Shown: positions 1 to 7,122 of the stretch, piece after piece
Layout of the letters: each line of letters opens with the position of its first letter
How positions within the stretch are numbered: the stretch's first letter is position 1
Origin: Actibacterium ureilyticum
Lineage (GTDB): Bacteria; Pseudomonadota; Alphaproteobacteria; Rhodobacterales; Rhodobacteraceae
Assembly (NCBI RefSeq): GCF_002285435.1
Contig: NZ_NSBT01000039.1
Location: 1-64,000 of the forward strand
Length of the DNA: 64,000 bases
Direction of reading: 5' to 3'
Program-made: the position numbers and the translations under genes
Notes under the pieces: generated by a model
Told to the model about the DNA's origin: nothing
The model's input: only the letters and a program-made list of their open reading frames with translations
Database searches by the model: none

Positions 1-645
1 AAACCGCTGCTCAGGGCCTATTCCATCGCCTCGCCTTCCTGGGATGAGGAGCTGGAATTCTACTCGATCAAGGTGCAAGACGGCCCGCTGACCAGCCGGT
101 TGCAGCATATCCAGCCGGGCGATCAGATCATCCTGCGGCCCAAGCCCGTGGGGACGCTGGTCCATGACGCGCTGCTGCCGGGCAAGCGGCTGTGGCTCTT
201 TGCCACTGGCACCGGGTTTGCGCCCTTCGCGAGCCTGCTGCGCGACCCGCAGACCTTTACCGATTATGACGAGGTGATCATCACCCACACCTGCCGCGAG
301 GTCGGCGAGCTGGCCTATGGCGCGGCGCTGATCGACGAAATCCGCGGCGATGAGATGCTGGCCGAGCTGATCGGCGAGGGCTTCGCCGACAAGCTGCGGT
401 ACTATCCCACCACGACCCGCGAGCAGAGCCCCAAGATGGGCCGCATCACCGACCTGATGCGCGCGGGCGAGGTGTTCGCCGACCTGGGTGTCGCGCCACT
501 GAGCCCGGAAACCGACCGCGCGATGGTCTGCGGCAACCTGGCCTTCAACCTGGAGATCAAGGAGCTGCTCGAAGGCTATGGCCTGACCGAGGGCGCCAAT
601 TCCAAGCCCGCCGAATACGTGGTCGAAAAGGCGTTTCTGGACTGA
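1..645 (+). CDS. fpr: Ferredoxin/flavodoxin--NADP(+) reductase, 3' part
   Basis: This reads open from the first base of the window, so the N-terminus lies upstream. It probably transfers electrons between NADPH and ferredoxin or flavodoxin as a soluble FAD enzyme. The first visible residues include RAYS, the FAD-binding R-x-Y-S motif of the plant-type reductase family. An NADP-site stretch follows (FATGTGFAPFASLLRD), then a MVCGN motif and a C-terminus ending in VVEKAFLD. About 214 residues are visible, and family members are about 255-275, so roughly 40-60 are missing. A GTG at 73 is internal and not the start. A GC-rich hairpin without a T-run follows the stop (stem arms at 660-666 and 671-677). 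Confidence 0.88.
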   Translation, partial: KPLLRAYSIASPSWDEELEFYSIKVQDGPLTSRLQHIQPGDQIILRPKPVGTLVHDALLPGKRLWLFATGTGFAPFASLLRDPQTFTDYDEVIITHTCREVGELAYGAALIDEIRGDEMLAELIGEGFADKLRYYPTTTREQSPKMGRITDLMRAGEVFADLGVAPLSPETDRAMVCGNLAFNLEIKELLEGYGLTEGANSKPAEYVVEKAFLD

Positions 646-659
646 CGGGCGACAGGCCA

Positions 660-707
660 GCGGGGGCCAGCCCCCGCACCCCCGGAGTATTGCCGCCAAG
701 AAGAAGG
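660..707. repeat. GC hairpin plus CCCCGGAGTATT dispersed element
   Basis: A 7-bp perfect stem (arms 660-666 and 671-677, 4-base loop) is followed by CCCCGGAGTATT and an AAGAAGAAG tail at 699-707. The GGAGTATT core recurs twice between 1463 and 1522, and a one-base variant lies near 45650, always just after a gene. It probably acts as a transcription end or is a family-specific intergenic repeat. The function is inferred only. Confidence 0.5.
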
Positions 708-750
708 GGGCGGCGTTGCCCCGCGACGGGGTGTGGCCCATATTAGGCAT

Positions 751-1437
751 ATGCTGAAACTCGCCCCCTTCCTTTTGCTGATCCTTTACGGTGTGCTCAT
801 GTACCGGTTTTCGGCGTGGCGGACGGCGAAGATGCTGGATGCGCAATCGACCGAGCTGGCCGATCCGGTGCTGAAGCGCCTGACCGACCAGATGGCGCGG
901 GCGCTCGACCTGCCGCGGATCAAGGTGCATATCTTCGAGATCGCGCCGGTCAACGGGCTGGCCGCGCCCGATGGGCGGATCTTCATCACGCGCGGGTTTT
1001 ACGACAAGTACCAGCAGGGCGCCGTCACGGCCGAGGAACTGGCCAGCGTGATCGCGCATGAGCTGGGCCATGTCGCGCTTGGCCACAGCCGCAAACGGAT
1101 GATCGACTTTTCCGGCCAGAACGCGCTGCGCACGGTGCTGATGCTGTTTCTGGGGCGGCTTCTGCCCGGGATCGGCGTCTGGCTGGCCAACCTGCTGACC
1201 ACGGCGCTGGCCGCGCATCTGTCGCGCGGGGACGAGTACGAGGCCGATGCCTATGCCAGCGCCCTGCTGACGAAATCGGGCATCGGGACCGCGCCGCAGA
1301 AGTCGCTTTTCACCAAGCTCGAGGCGCTGACCCAGGGCCGTGCGGGGGCCATGCCCGCTTGGCTGCTGAGCCACCCCAAGACCGCCGCACGTATCGCCGC
1401 GATCGAGGCGAACGAGGCGCGCTGGCACTCTGCCTGA
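751..1437 (+). CDS. M48 family zinc metalloprotease, membrane-anchored
   Basis: The product is a 228-residue M48-family peptidase, related to HtpX, Oma1 and LoiP. The zinc site HELGH is at residues 103-107, inside HELGHVALGH. The third ligand is probably the glutamate of DEYEADAY further on. A hydrophobic N-terminal segment (residues about 4-18) should anchor it in the membrane, and a second hydrophobic stretch lies near the middle. I chose ATG 751. A GTG at 733 would add six residues, but neither start has a strong ribosome site. The substrate is unknown; such proteases usually degrade misfolded envelope proteins. It converges on the PIN gene, with an inverted-repeat element between them. 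Confidence 0.85.
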   Translation: MLKLAPFLLLILYGVLMYRFSAWRTAKMLDAQSTELADPVLKRLTDQMARALDLPRIKVHIFEIAPVNGLAAPDGRIFITRGFYDKYQQGAVTAEELASVIAHELGHVALGHSRKRMIDFSGQNALRTVLMLFLGRLLPGIGVWLANLLTTALAAHLSRGDEYEADAYASALLTKSGIGTAPQKSLFTKLEALTQGRAGAMPAWLLSHPKTAARIAAIEANEARWHSA

Positions 1438-1462
1438 TTATTTTGCGAGGCGCTGCCTCGCG

Positions 1463-1522
1463 CTCCGGAGTATTTCAGGAACAATGAAAGACTGATCTTC
1501 ATTGCTCGACAAATACTCCGGG
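1463..1522. repeat. Inverted pair of GGAGTATTT elements between convergent genes
   Basis: Two copies of an intergenic element face each other. CTCCGGAGTATTT (1463-1475) and CAATGAA (1482-1488) are mirrored by TTCATTG (1498-1504) and AAATACTCCGGG (1511-1522). Together they can form a long, interrupted hairpin. It lies between the stops of the M48 protease gene (+) and the PIN-domain gene (-), the place expected for a bidirectional terminator. Confidence 0.6.
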
Positions 1523-1557
1523 GGAGTCGCCCGGATGGGCGACGGGGGCAGCGCCCC

Positions 1558-2100
1558 CTACCCGGCCAGTGCCTTGCCCAGACGTGGCAGCCGGGCGCGT
1601 TTCAACAGCGCCCGCAGCGGCATGGTTTCCCCCGACATCCGCTGGGCCGTGGCGTGCACATCCCGCACCACGGTCTCGACCGGATCGGGCGTTGCCTGCC
1701 AGAATTCCATCAGCAGGGCATCGGGGGCCGCGCGGTCCAGCCCCTCGTCCTGCAGGGTCTTGCGCGGGAAATCCGTGGCGTTGAAGGTCAGGATCAGATC
1801 GGCGGAGCCCGCGATGGCGGCGGCCAGCACATGGATATCCGCCGGGTCGGGCAGCCACAGGCGGTCCTCCAGCCCCGGTTTCGGCGGCACCACGGCAGCG
1901 GGCCAGTTGGCGCGCAACAGGGCGATTTCGGCGCGCGCCTGTGCCTCGCCCGTGGGGCCGATCTTGCGGGCGGCGCGTGCCCATTCCTCCAGGATGCGGT
2001 CGGACCAGAGCGGGGTGTAAAGCCCCTGTGCCGCGACGCCGGTCAGGATTTCGCGCAGCACCGTGGGGTAAAGGACGCAGGCATCCAGCAGGACCTTCAT
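1558..2100 (-). CDS. PIN-domain protein (putative ribonuclease)
   Basis: The protein has 180 residues and starts MKVLLDACVLYP, the first beta strand and acidic residue of a PIN fold. Later acidic positions lie in LPDPADIHVLAAAI and SADLILTFNATDF, giving the usual metal-binding cluster of a PIN nuclease. It is longer than a typical VapC toxin (about 130) because of a C-terminal helical extension. No antitoxin gene is next to it. Instead its ATG overlaps the TGA of the upstream methyltransferase gene (ATGA), so the two are probably translated together. The biological target cannot be told from the sequence. Confidence 0.75.
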   Translation of the reverse strand: MKVLLDACVLYPTVLREILTGVAAQGLYTPLWSDRILEEWARAARKIGPTGEAQARAEIALLRANWPAAVVPPKPGLEDRLWLPDPADIHVLAAAIAGSADLILTFNATDFPRKTLQDEGLDRAAPDALLMEFWQATPDPVETVVRDVHATAQRMSGETMPLRALLKRARLPRLGKALAG

Positions 2101-3296
2101 GGGGCCAGCCGGAAGAACAGCGCCTTGAGGTAGCCGCTTTCGGCCAGTTGCGGCAGCATCGGGTGATCAGCGCCCGCGAACCCGGTATGCAGCAGCTGCG
2201 CCGACCGACCCGCGCGGCCGATGCCCCGGGTGCTGGCGCCGCGAAACTTTGCCAGATCGGCGGCATGCGAGCACGAGCACAGGCCCAGATATCCGCCCGG
2301 CGCCACCAGCGGCGCGGCCAGCCGTGCCACGCGTTCATAGGCGCGCAATCCGGCCTCCAACGCCTGTTTGTTCGGCGCGAAGGCGGGCGGGTCGCAGATG
2401 ACCATTTCGAACTGCGCGCCCTCCTGCGCCAGCTCGGCCAGCACGTCGAACGCATCGCCGCGCCGCGTGGCGAAGCGGTCGGCCATGCCGCCGGCCTGCG
2501 CGCCCTGTTCCGCTAATTCCAGCGCGGCGGCAGAACCATCGACGGCCAGCGCCGATTGCGCCCCGCCCGCCAGCGCGGCCAGGCCGAAACCACCGACATG
2601 GGAAAACACATCCAGCACCCGCGCGCCCCGGGCCAGCCGGGCGGCGAAGGCGTGGTTGGGCCGCTGGTCGTAAAAGAGGCCGGTTTTCTGCCCCCCCAGA
2701 AGATCGGCCATATAGGTCGCGCCATTCATCGGCACGGGCACAGGGCCATCCAGCGCACCGGTCAGCAATGCGGTGTCTTCGTCCAGCCCCTCCAACACGC
2801 GGGCGCGGCCGGTGGCGTTTTTGATCACCGTGGTCACACCGGTCACGTCCTGCAACGCTTGCGCCAGCGGCTCCAGCAACACATCGGCCCAGGCCGCGTT
2901 GGGCTGGATCACCGCCGCATCGCCGAAGCGGTCGATGACCACGCCGGGCAGCCCGTCGGCCTCGGCATGGATCAGGCGATAGAAGGGCGCGTCGAACAGC
3001 TGCTCGCGCAGGGACAGCGCGGCGCGCAGCCGGGCGGCCAGCCAATTGGCATCGATACGCGCGGCGGGGTCGCGGTCCAGCATCCGGCAGATGATCCGCG
3101 AATTGGGGTTCACCGTGACCACGCCCATCGGGCTGCGCGCGTCGTCTTCCAACAGCGCCACCGTGCCGGGCGCCAGCGCCTTGGTCCGGCGGTCGGTCAC
3201 CAGTTCGTTGGCATAGACCCACGGGAAACCATGGCGGATGGCGCGGGCATTGGCCTTGGGGCGCAGGCGGACGGTGGGGATATCGGAATGCGTCAT
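2097..3296 (-). CDS. RlmI-like class I SAM-dependent 23S rRNA methyltransferase
   Basis: The 399-residue protein resembles the RlmI/YccW family that methylates 23S rRNA cytosine (m5C1962 in E. coli). An N-terminal PUA-like part (TVRLRPKANARAIRHGFPWVY) is followed by an SAM-binding fold with VLDVFSHVGGFGLAA. The catalytic region ICDPPAFAPNKQ and a CSCSHAAD segment hold the cysteines expected in m5C enzymes. I chose ATG 3296, giving MTHSDIPTVRLRP; the frame stays open upstream without similarity. The last codons overlap the PIN gene by 4 nt. The family is secure, the exact target base is inferred. Confidence 0.85.
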   Translation of the reverse strand: MTHSDIPTVRLRPKANARAIRHGFPWVYANELVTDRRTKALAPGTVALLEDDARSPMGVVTVNPNSRIICRMLDRDPAARIDANWLAARLRAALSLREQLFDAPFYRLIHAEADGLPGVVIDRFGDAAVIQPNAAWADVLLEPLAQALQDVTGVTTVIKNATGRARVLEGLDEDTALLTGALDGPVPVPMNGATYMADLLGGQKTGLFYDQRPNHAFAARLARGARVLDVFSHVGGFGLAALAGGAQSALAVDGSAAALELAEQGAQAGGMADRFATRRGDAFDVLAELAQEGAQFEMVICDPPAFAPNKQALEAGLRAYERVARLAAPLVAPGGYLGLCSCSHAADLAKFRGASTRGIGRAGRSAQLLHTGFAGADHPMLPQLAESGYLKALFFRLAP

Positions 3297-3413
3297 GCCC
3301 GCCCTGTTACCCGCTTGACCACGCCTGCGAAAGGGGTTTCGCCGGGGTTTGCAATCCGGCCCCCGACATGTCACGCTGCAGGGGAGCGCGCCAGATATTT
3401 TTCCCTGCCCCTG

Positions 3414-3442
3414 TTTACATTGTTAGCGCTAACAGATACATC
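3414..3442 (+). promoter_or_regulatory. edd promoter with LacI/GalR-type operator
   Basis: A perfect 14-bp palindrome TGTTAGCGCTAACA spans 3421-3434 with the central CG typical of LacI-family operators. It sits between a -35-like TTTACA (3414-3419) and a -10-like ATACAT (3436-3441, 16-bp spacing). Repressor binding there would block RNA polymerase. A LacI-family sugar-acid regulator (gluconate type) is the likely partner, but it is not encoded in this window. Confidence 0.7.
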
Positions 3443-3477
3443 GCCCCCAAGACACCGCTCCTGAAGCCGAGGCCGCC

Positions 3478-5283
3478 ATGTCGCTCCACCCCGTTGTTGC
3501 AGAGGTCACTGACCGGATCGTCACGCGTTCGCGCGAAAGCCGGGGGCTGTACCTGGACAAGATCCACCGCGCCGCCGATCAGGGCCCGGCGCGGGCGCAT
3601 CTGACCTGCGGCAACCAGGCCCATGCCTATGCCGCGATGGGCGATGACAAGGACACGCTGGCCGCCGGACGCGCGCCCAATCTGGGGATTGTCACCGCGT
3701 ATAATGACATGCTGTCGGCGCATCAGCCGTTCGAGCGTTTCCCGCAACTGATCAAGGACGCGGCACGCGCGGCCGGGGCCACCGCACAGGTGGCCGGTGG
3801 CGTGCCGGCCATGTGCGATGGCGTCACGCAGGGCCAAACCGGAATGGAGCTGTCGCTCTTTTCCCGTGACGTCATCGCACTGTCCGCCGGGGTGGCGCTG
3901 AGCCACAACACTTTTGACGCCGCGATCTTCCTGGGGGTCTGCGACAAGATCGTGCCGGGGCTGGTGATCGCGGCGGCCAGTTTCGGGCATATCCCGGCGG
4001 TGTTCCTGCCCGCGGGGCCGATGACCAGCGGGTTGCCCAATGACGAAAAAGCCAAGGTGCGCCAGCAATTCGCCACCGGAGAGGTCGGGCGCGACGAGCT
4101 GATGGCGGCGGAAATGGCCAGCTATCACGGGCCGGGCACCTGTACCTTCTATGGCACCGCCAATTCCAACCAGATGCTGATGGAATTCATGGGCCTGCAC
4201 CTGCCGGGCGCCAGCTTCGTCAACCCGGGCACGCCGCTGCGCGATGCGCTGACCGTGGCGGGCGCCGAACGGGCGCTGGCGATCACCGGCGCGGGCAATG
4301 ATTTCCGGCCTGCGGGCCATGTGCTGGACGAAAAAGCCTTCGTCAACGGGATCGTCGGGCTGATGGCGACGGGCGGGTCCACGAACCTGATCCTGCACCT
4401 GCCCGCCATGGCCCGGGCGGCGGGCGTTCAGCTGGATATCGACGATTTCGCGGCACTGTCCGAGGTCACACCGCTGATGGCCAAGGTCTATCCCAACGGG
4501 CTGGCCGACGTGAACCATTTCCACGCCGCCGGGGGCCTGGGCTATATGATTGGCGAGTTGCTCGACGCCGGCCTGCTGCATCCCGATACCGTCACGATCG
4601 CGGGCGACGGGCTGGCGCGCTACACCGAGGAACCCAAGCTGAAAGACGGTGTGCTTCAGTGGGAGAAAACCGATGGCCAGACCCGCAACGACAAGATCCT
4701 GCGCCCCGCCACCGATCCGTTTCTGCCCATCGGCGGGCTGAAAAGCCTGTCGGGCAATCTGGGCCGTGGGGTGATCAAGGTCTCTGCCGTCGCGCCCGAA
4801 CGCCATGTGATCGAGGCACCCGCGCGGGTTTTCCACGATCAGGACAGCGTCAAGGCCGCGTTCAAGGCCGGTGAATTCACCTCCGATTGCGTGGTCGTCG
4901 TGCGGTTCCAGGGGCCGCGCGCCAATGGCATGCCCGAACTGCACGGGCTGACCCCCACCCTGTCGGTGCTGCAGGATCGCGGGCTGCGCGTCGCGCTGGT
5001 CACCGATGGCCGCATGTCGGGCGCCAGCGGCAAGGTGCCCGCCGCGATCCATGTCAGCCCCGAAGCCGCCGAGGGCGGACCGCTGGCCCGTCTGCGCGAT
5101 GGCGATATCGTGCGGCTGGACGCCACTGCCGGAACGCTGACGGTTCTGGCCGAGGATTTCGAAGCCCGCACGCCTGTCGTGGCCGATCTGAGCGCCAACA
5201 ACGATGGGCTGGGCCGCGAGATGTTCGATATGTTCCGCAACACCGTCGGCCCCGCGACCAGCGGCGCCGCGGTCGTGATCTGA
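3478..5283 (+). CDS. edd: Phosphogluconate dehydratase
   Basis: This 601-residue enzyme dehydrates 6-phosphogluconate to 2-keto-3-deoxy-6-phosphogluconate, the first committed step of the Entner-Doudoroff pathway in the cytosol. It belongs to the IlvD/Edd family of [4Fe-4S] dehydratases. Characteristic stretches are [48 protein letters not shown] and [16 protein letters not shown]. The length matches the family (about 600). The start ATG follows the operator-containing promoter by about 40 bp. It is followed after 10 nt by eda, so the two pathway enzymes form one operon, as in many proteobacteria. Confidence 0.95.
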   Translation: MSLHPVVAEVTDRIVTRSRESRGLYLDKIHRAADQGPARAHLTCGNQAHAYAAMGDDKDTLAAGRAPNLGIVTAYNDMLSAHQPFERFPQLIKDAARAAGATAQVAGGVPAMCDGVTQGQTGMELSLFSRDVIALSAGVALSHNTFDAAIFLGVCDKIVPGLVIAAASFGHIPAVFLPAGPMTSGLPNDEKAKVRQQFATGEVGRDELMAAEMASYHGPGTCTFYGTANSNQMLMEFMGLHLPGASFVNPGTPLRDALTVAGAERALAITGAGNDFRPAGHVLDEKAFVNGIVGLMATGGSTNLILHLPAMARAAGVQLDIDDFAALSEVTPLMAKVYPNGLADVNHFHAAGGLGYMIGELLDAGLLHPDTVTIAGDGLARYTEEPKLKDGVLQWEKTDGQTRNDKILRPATDPFLPIGGLKSLSGNLGRGVIKVSAVAPERHVIEAPARVFHDQDSVKAAFKAGEFTSDCVVVVRFQGPRANGMPELHGLTPTLSVLQDRGLRVALVTDGRMSGASGKVPAAIHVSPEAAEGGPLARLRDGDIVRLDATAGTLTVLAEDFEARTPVVADLSANNDGLGREMFDMFRNTVGPATSGAAVVI

Positions 5284-5293
5284 GGGGGCCACC

Positions 5294-5938
5294 ATGACAC
5301 CGCAAGAGGCGAGCCTAAAATCCGCCGAAATCTGCCAGCTGGCGCCGGTCATCCCGGTGCTGGTCGTCCATGACGCGGCCCATGCCGCACCGCTGGCTGC
5401 CGCACTGGTCGCAGGCGGCCTGCCCGCGTTAGAGGTCACCTTGCGCACCCCCGCCGCGCTGGACGTGATCCGCGAGATGGCCACCGTCGCGGGTGGGGTC
5501 GTGGGCGCGGGCACCCTGCTGACGCCCGCCGATGTGGCGGCGGCGAAAGCGGCCGGCGCGAAGTTCGGCGTGTCGCCCGGCGCGACCGACCGTCTGCTGG
5601 ACGCCTGCGAAGAGGCCGACCTGCCGCTTTTGCCCGGCGCCGCCACGGCGACCGAGGCGATGCGCCTGCTGGAGCGCGGCTATACCGTTCAGAAATTCTT
5701 CCCGGCCGAGGCCTCGGGCGGCGCCCCCGCGCTGAAAGCCATCGGCGCGCCCATCCCGCAGGTCCGGTTCTGCCCCACGGGCGGCGTCAGCCTGAAGAAC
5801 GCCGCCGATTATCTGGGGCTGTCGAACACGCTGTGTGTCGGCGGCTCGTGGGTCGCGCCGCAAGCGATGGTCGAGGCCGGGGATTGGGACGGCATCACCG
5901 CCCTGGCGGCCGAAGCCGCCGCCCTGCCCCGCAGCTGA
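5294..5938 (+). CDS. eda: KDPG aldolase (2-dehydro-3-deoxy-phosphogluconate aldolase)
   Basis: The 214-residue class I aldolase splits KDPG into pyruvate and glyceraldehyde 3-phosphate. The Schiff-base lysine lies in [11 protein letters not shown] (K134 of this protein), and the catalytic glutamate in LEVTLRT (E47). A C-terminal glycine-rich phosphate site ([15 protein letters not shown]) is present. It directly follows edd in the same operon. Its stop overlaps the next start by one base (TGATG), extending the operon to a small VOC protein. Confidence 0.95.
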   Translation: MTPQEASLKSAEICQLAPVIPVLVVHDAAHAAPLAAALVAGGLPALEVTLRTPAALDVIREMATVAGGVVGAGTLLTPADVAAAKAAGAKFGVSPGATDRLLDACEEADLPLLPGAATATEAMRLLERGYTVQKFFPAEASGGAPALKAIGAPIPQVRFCPTGGVSLKNAADYLGLSNTLCVGGSWVAPQAMVEAGDWDGITALAAEAAALPRS

Positions 5939-6306
5939 TGATCGACCGGATCGATCATCTGGTTCTGACCGTGCGGGACATCGACGCGGCACAGGCATTC
6001 TATGCCCGCGTGCTGGGGATGGAGCCTGTTACCTTTGCCGGAACCCGCAAGGCGCTGCGGTTCGGGGATCAGAAGATCAACCTGCAAACACTCGGTCAGG
6101 AAACCCGCAACCACGCCTGTATCGGCGCGGGCGATCTGTGCCTTGTCACTCGCTGGAACCCCGACCGCGTCATCGCCCATCTGCGCGCCGAAAGGGTCGA
6201 GATTGTCGAGGGGCCGGTCGCCAAATCCGGTGCATTGGGGCCGATCACATCGGTCTATTTCAACGATCCCGATGGCAATCTCATTGAGGTCAGCAGCTAT
6301 CCCTGA
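5938..6306 (+). CDS. VOC (glyoxalase/bleomycin-resistance fold) protein
   Basis: The 122-residue protein has one vicinal-oxygen-chelate domain. It shows [15 protein letters not shown] with a metal-ligand histidine at residue 7, a central ALRFGDQKINLQ strand, and a C-terminal YFNDPDGNLIEVSSY whose glutamate is a likely metal ligand. The start ATG overlaps the eda stop (TGATG), so it is translationally coupled to the Entner-Doudoroff genes. The reaction is unknown; relatives include dioxygenases, glyoxalases and thiol transferases. Its last codons overlap the convergent gamma-glutamylcyclotransferase-like gene by about 10 nt. Confidence 0.82.
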   Translation: MIDRIDHLVLTVRDIDAAQAFYARVLGMEPVTFAGTRKALRFGDQKINLQTLGQETRNHACIGAGDLCLVTRWNPDRVIAHLRAERVEIVEGPVAKSGALGPITSVYFNDPDGNLIEVSSYP

Positions 6307-6845
6307 TCCGCCAGAAGACGGCGGTAATCGGCAATCCCGGCCCTGTCGAACGCCGCGATAGCGGCGCGGCGGATCGGATTTTCCGTCTCTGTGTCAGGGA
6401 CATGCGGCAAAGACTTCAACCGCGCGACATGATCCGCGCCCAGCCCATGCGCCTGCGCGCCCGCAATCACCAGCGCCAGATACCAGTCGAACGGGCGCAG
6501 CGCGGCATCCCGCTGCCGCGCGACATAGGTCGCGGCGATGCTATCGCCATCGGCCATCCGCACCGCGAACTCGGCATGAAAGACATAGCCATTGGGGTGA
6601 CCCGCCCCCTCGGCCGCGTGCAAGGCAGGTTGGTCGGCCAGATCAATCCGATAAAGCACGCCCGGCACCGCCGCCCCCGGCGCGGGGTGCAGCGTGGCCT
6701 TGCCGGACCCGTCGCGGCCGGGCTTGGTGAACTCCAACCTATGATCGGGCGCCAGCGCGGGGCCGACCACCCGCGCACTGGGGCAGCGCGCCTGCAACCG
6801 CGCGGGCAACAGGTTCGAGCCATAGGCGAAGTACAGGAAACACAC
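6297..6845 (-). CDS. Gamma-glutamylcyclotransferase-family protein
   Basis: The N-terminal FLYFAYGSNL is the signature substrate loop of the GGCT/AIG2 fold (Y-G-S-N-L). These enzymes release 5-oxoproline from gamma-glutamyl compounds. A glutamate in HAAEGAGHPNGY probably acts as the acid-base residue. I chose GTG 6845 (182 residues), because it lies 4 nt after the stop of the upstream small gene and puts the first strand at residues 2-6. A longer reading would overlap that gene. The exact substrate cannot be told. Confidence 0.78.
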   Translation of the reverse strand: MCFLYFAYGSNLLPARLQARCPSARVVGPALAPDHRLEFTKPGRDGSGKATLHPAPGAAVPGVLYRIDLADQPALHAAEGAGHPNGYVFHAEFAVRMADGDSIAATYVARQRDAALRPFDWYLALVIAGAQAHGLGADHVARLKSLPHVPDTETENPIRRAAIAAFDRAGIADYRRLLADQG

Positions 6846-6849
6846 CCGC

Positions 6850-7122
6850 CTAGCGGTCCTGCCGCGCGCGGCTGCCCCCGCGACGGCGCGGCGCGGCAGC
6901 GGCATCCAGCCCCGCGCGCAGCACCGCCGTCATCGGGTGATCCGGCGCATCGCCCCCGTATTGCGTCAGCAAGGCGTCGATCGGGCCGCGCGTATCGGCC
7001 CCCGCCGGCAGGCTGAGCGCCCAGTCCAGAAAGATCGACCGGCATTCGCCTTCCGTGATGCCGTCGATGCGATAGCTTTCGCGGATCAGACCCTTGGGGT
7101 CGGCTGGGGTGTTTTCAGTCAT
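6850..7122 (-). CDS. Small conserved protein of unknown function between glnE and a GGCT gene
   Basis: This is a 90-residue soluble protein starting MTENTPADPKGLIRESYRI. It has a helical centre (GECRSIFLDWALSLPAG) and a basic Arg-rich C-terminus. No catalytic motif or membrane segment is seen. The start overlaps the 3' end of glnE by 8 nt, so it is co-transcribed with it. I do not recognise a named domain. The gene looks real because its frame keeps alphaproteobacterial codon use and is tightly packed between two convincing genes. Confidence 0.65.
   Translation of the reverse strand: MTENTPADPKGLIRESYRIDGITEGECRSIFLDWALSLPAGADTRGPIDALLTQYGGDAPDHPMTAVLRAGLDAAAAPRRRGGSRARQDR

Noticed and set aside
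1558-2100. VapC toxin-antitoxin module
   Set aside because: The PIN protein is longer than VapC and no antitoxin gene is adjacent; it is coupled to a methyltransferase instead.
3415-5646. 743-codon minus-strand open frame opposite edd
   Set aside because: Shadow of edd; the plus strand has all dehydratase motifs and a promoter with operator.
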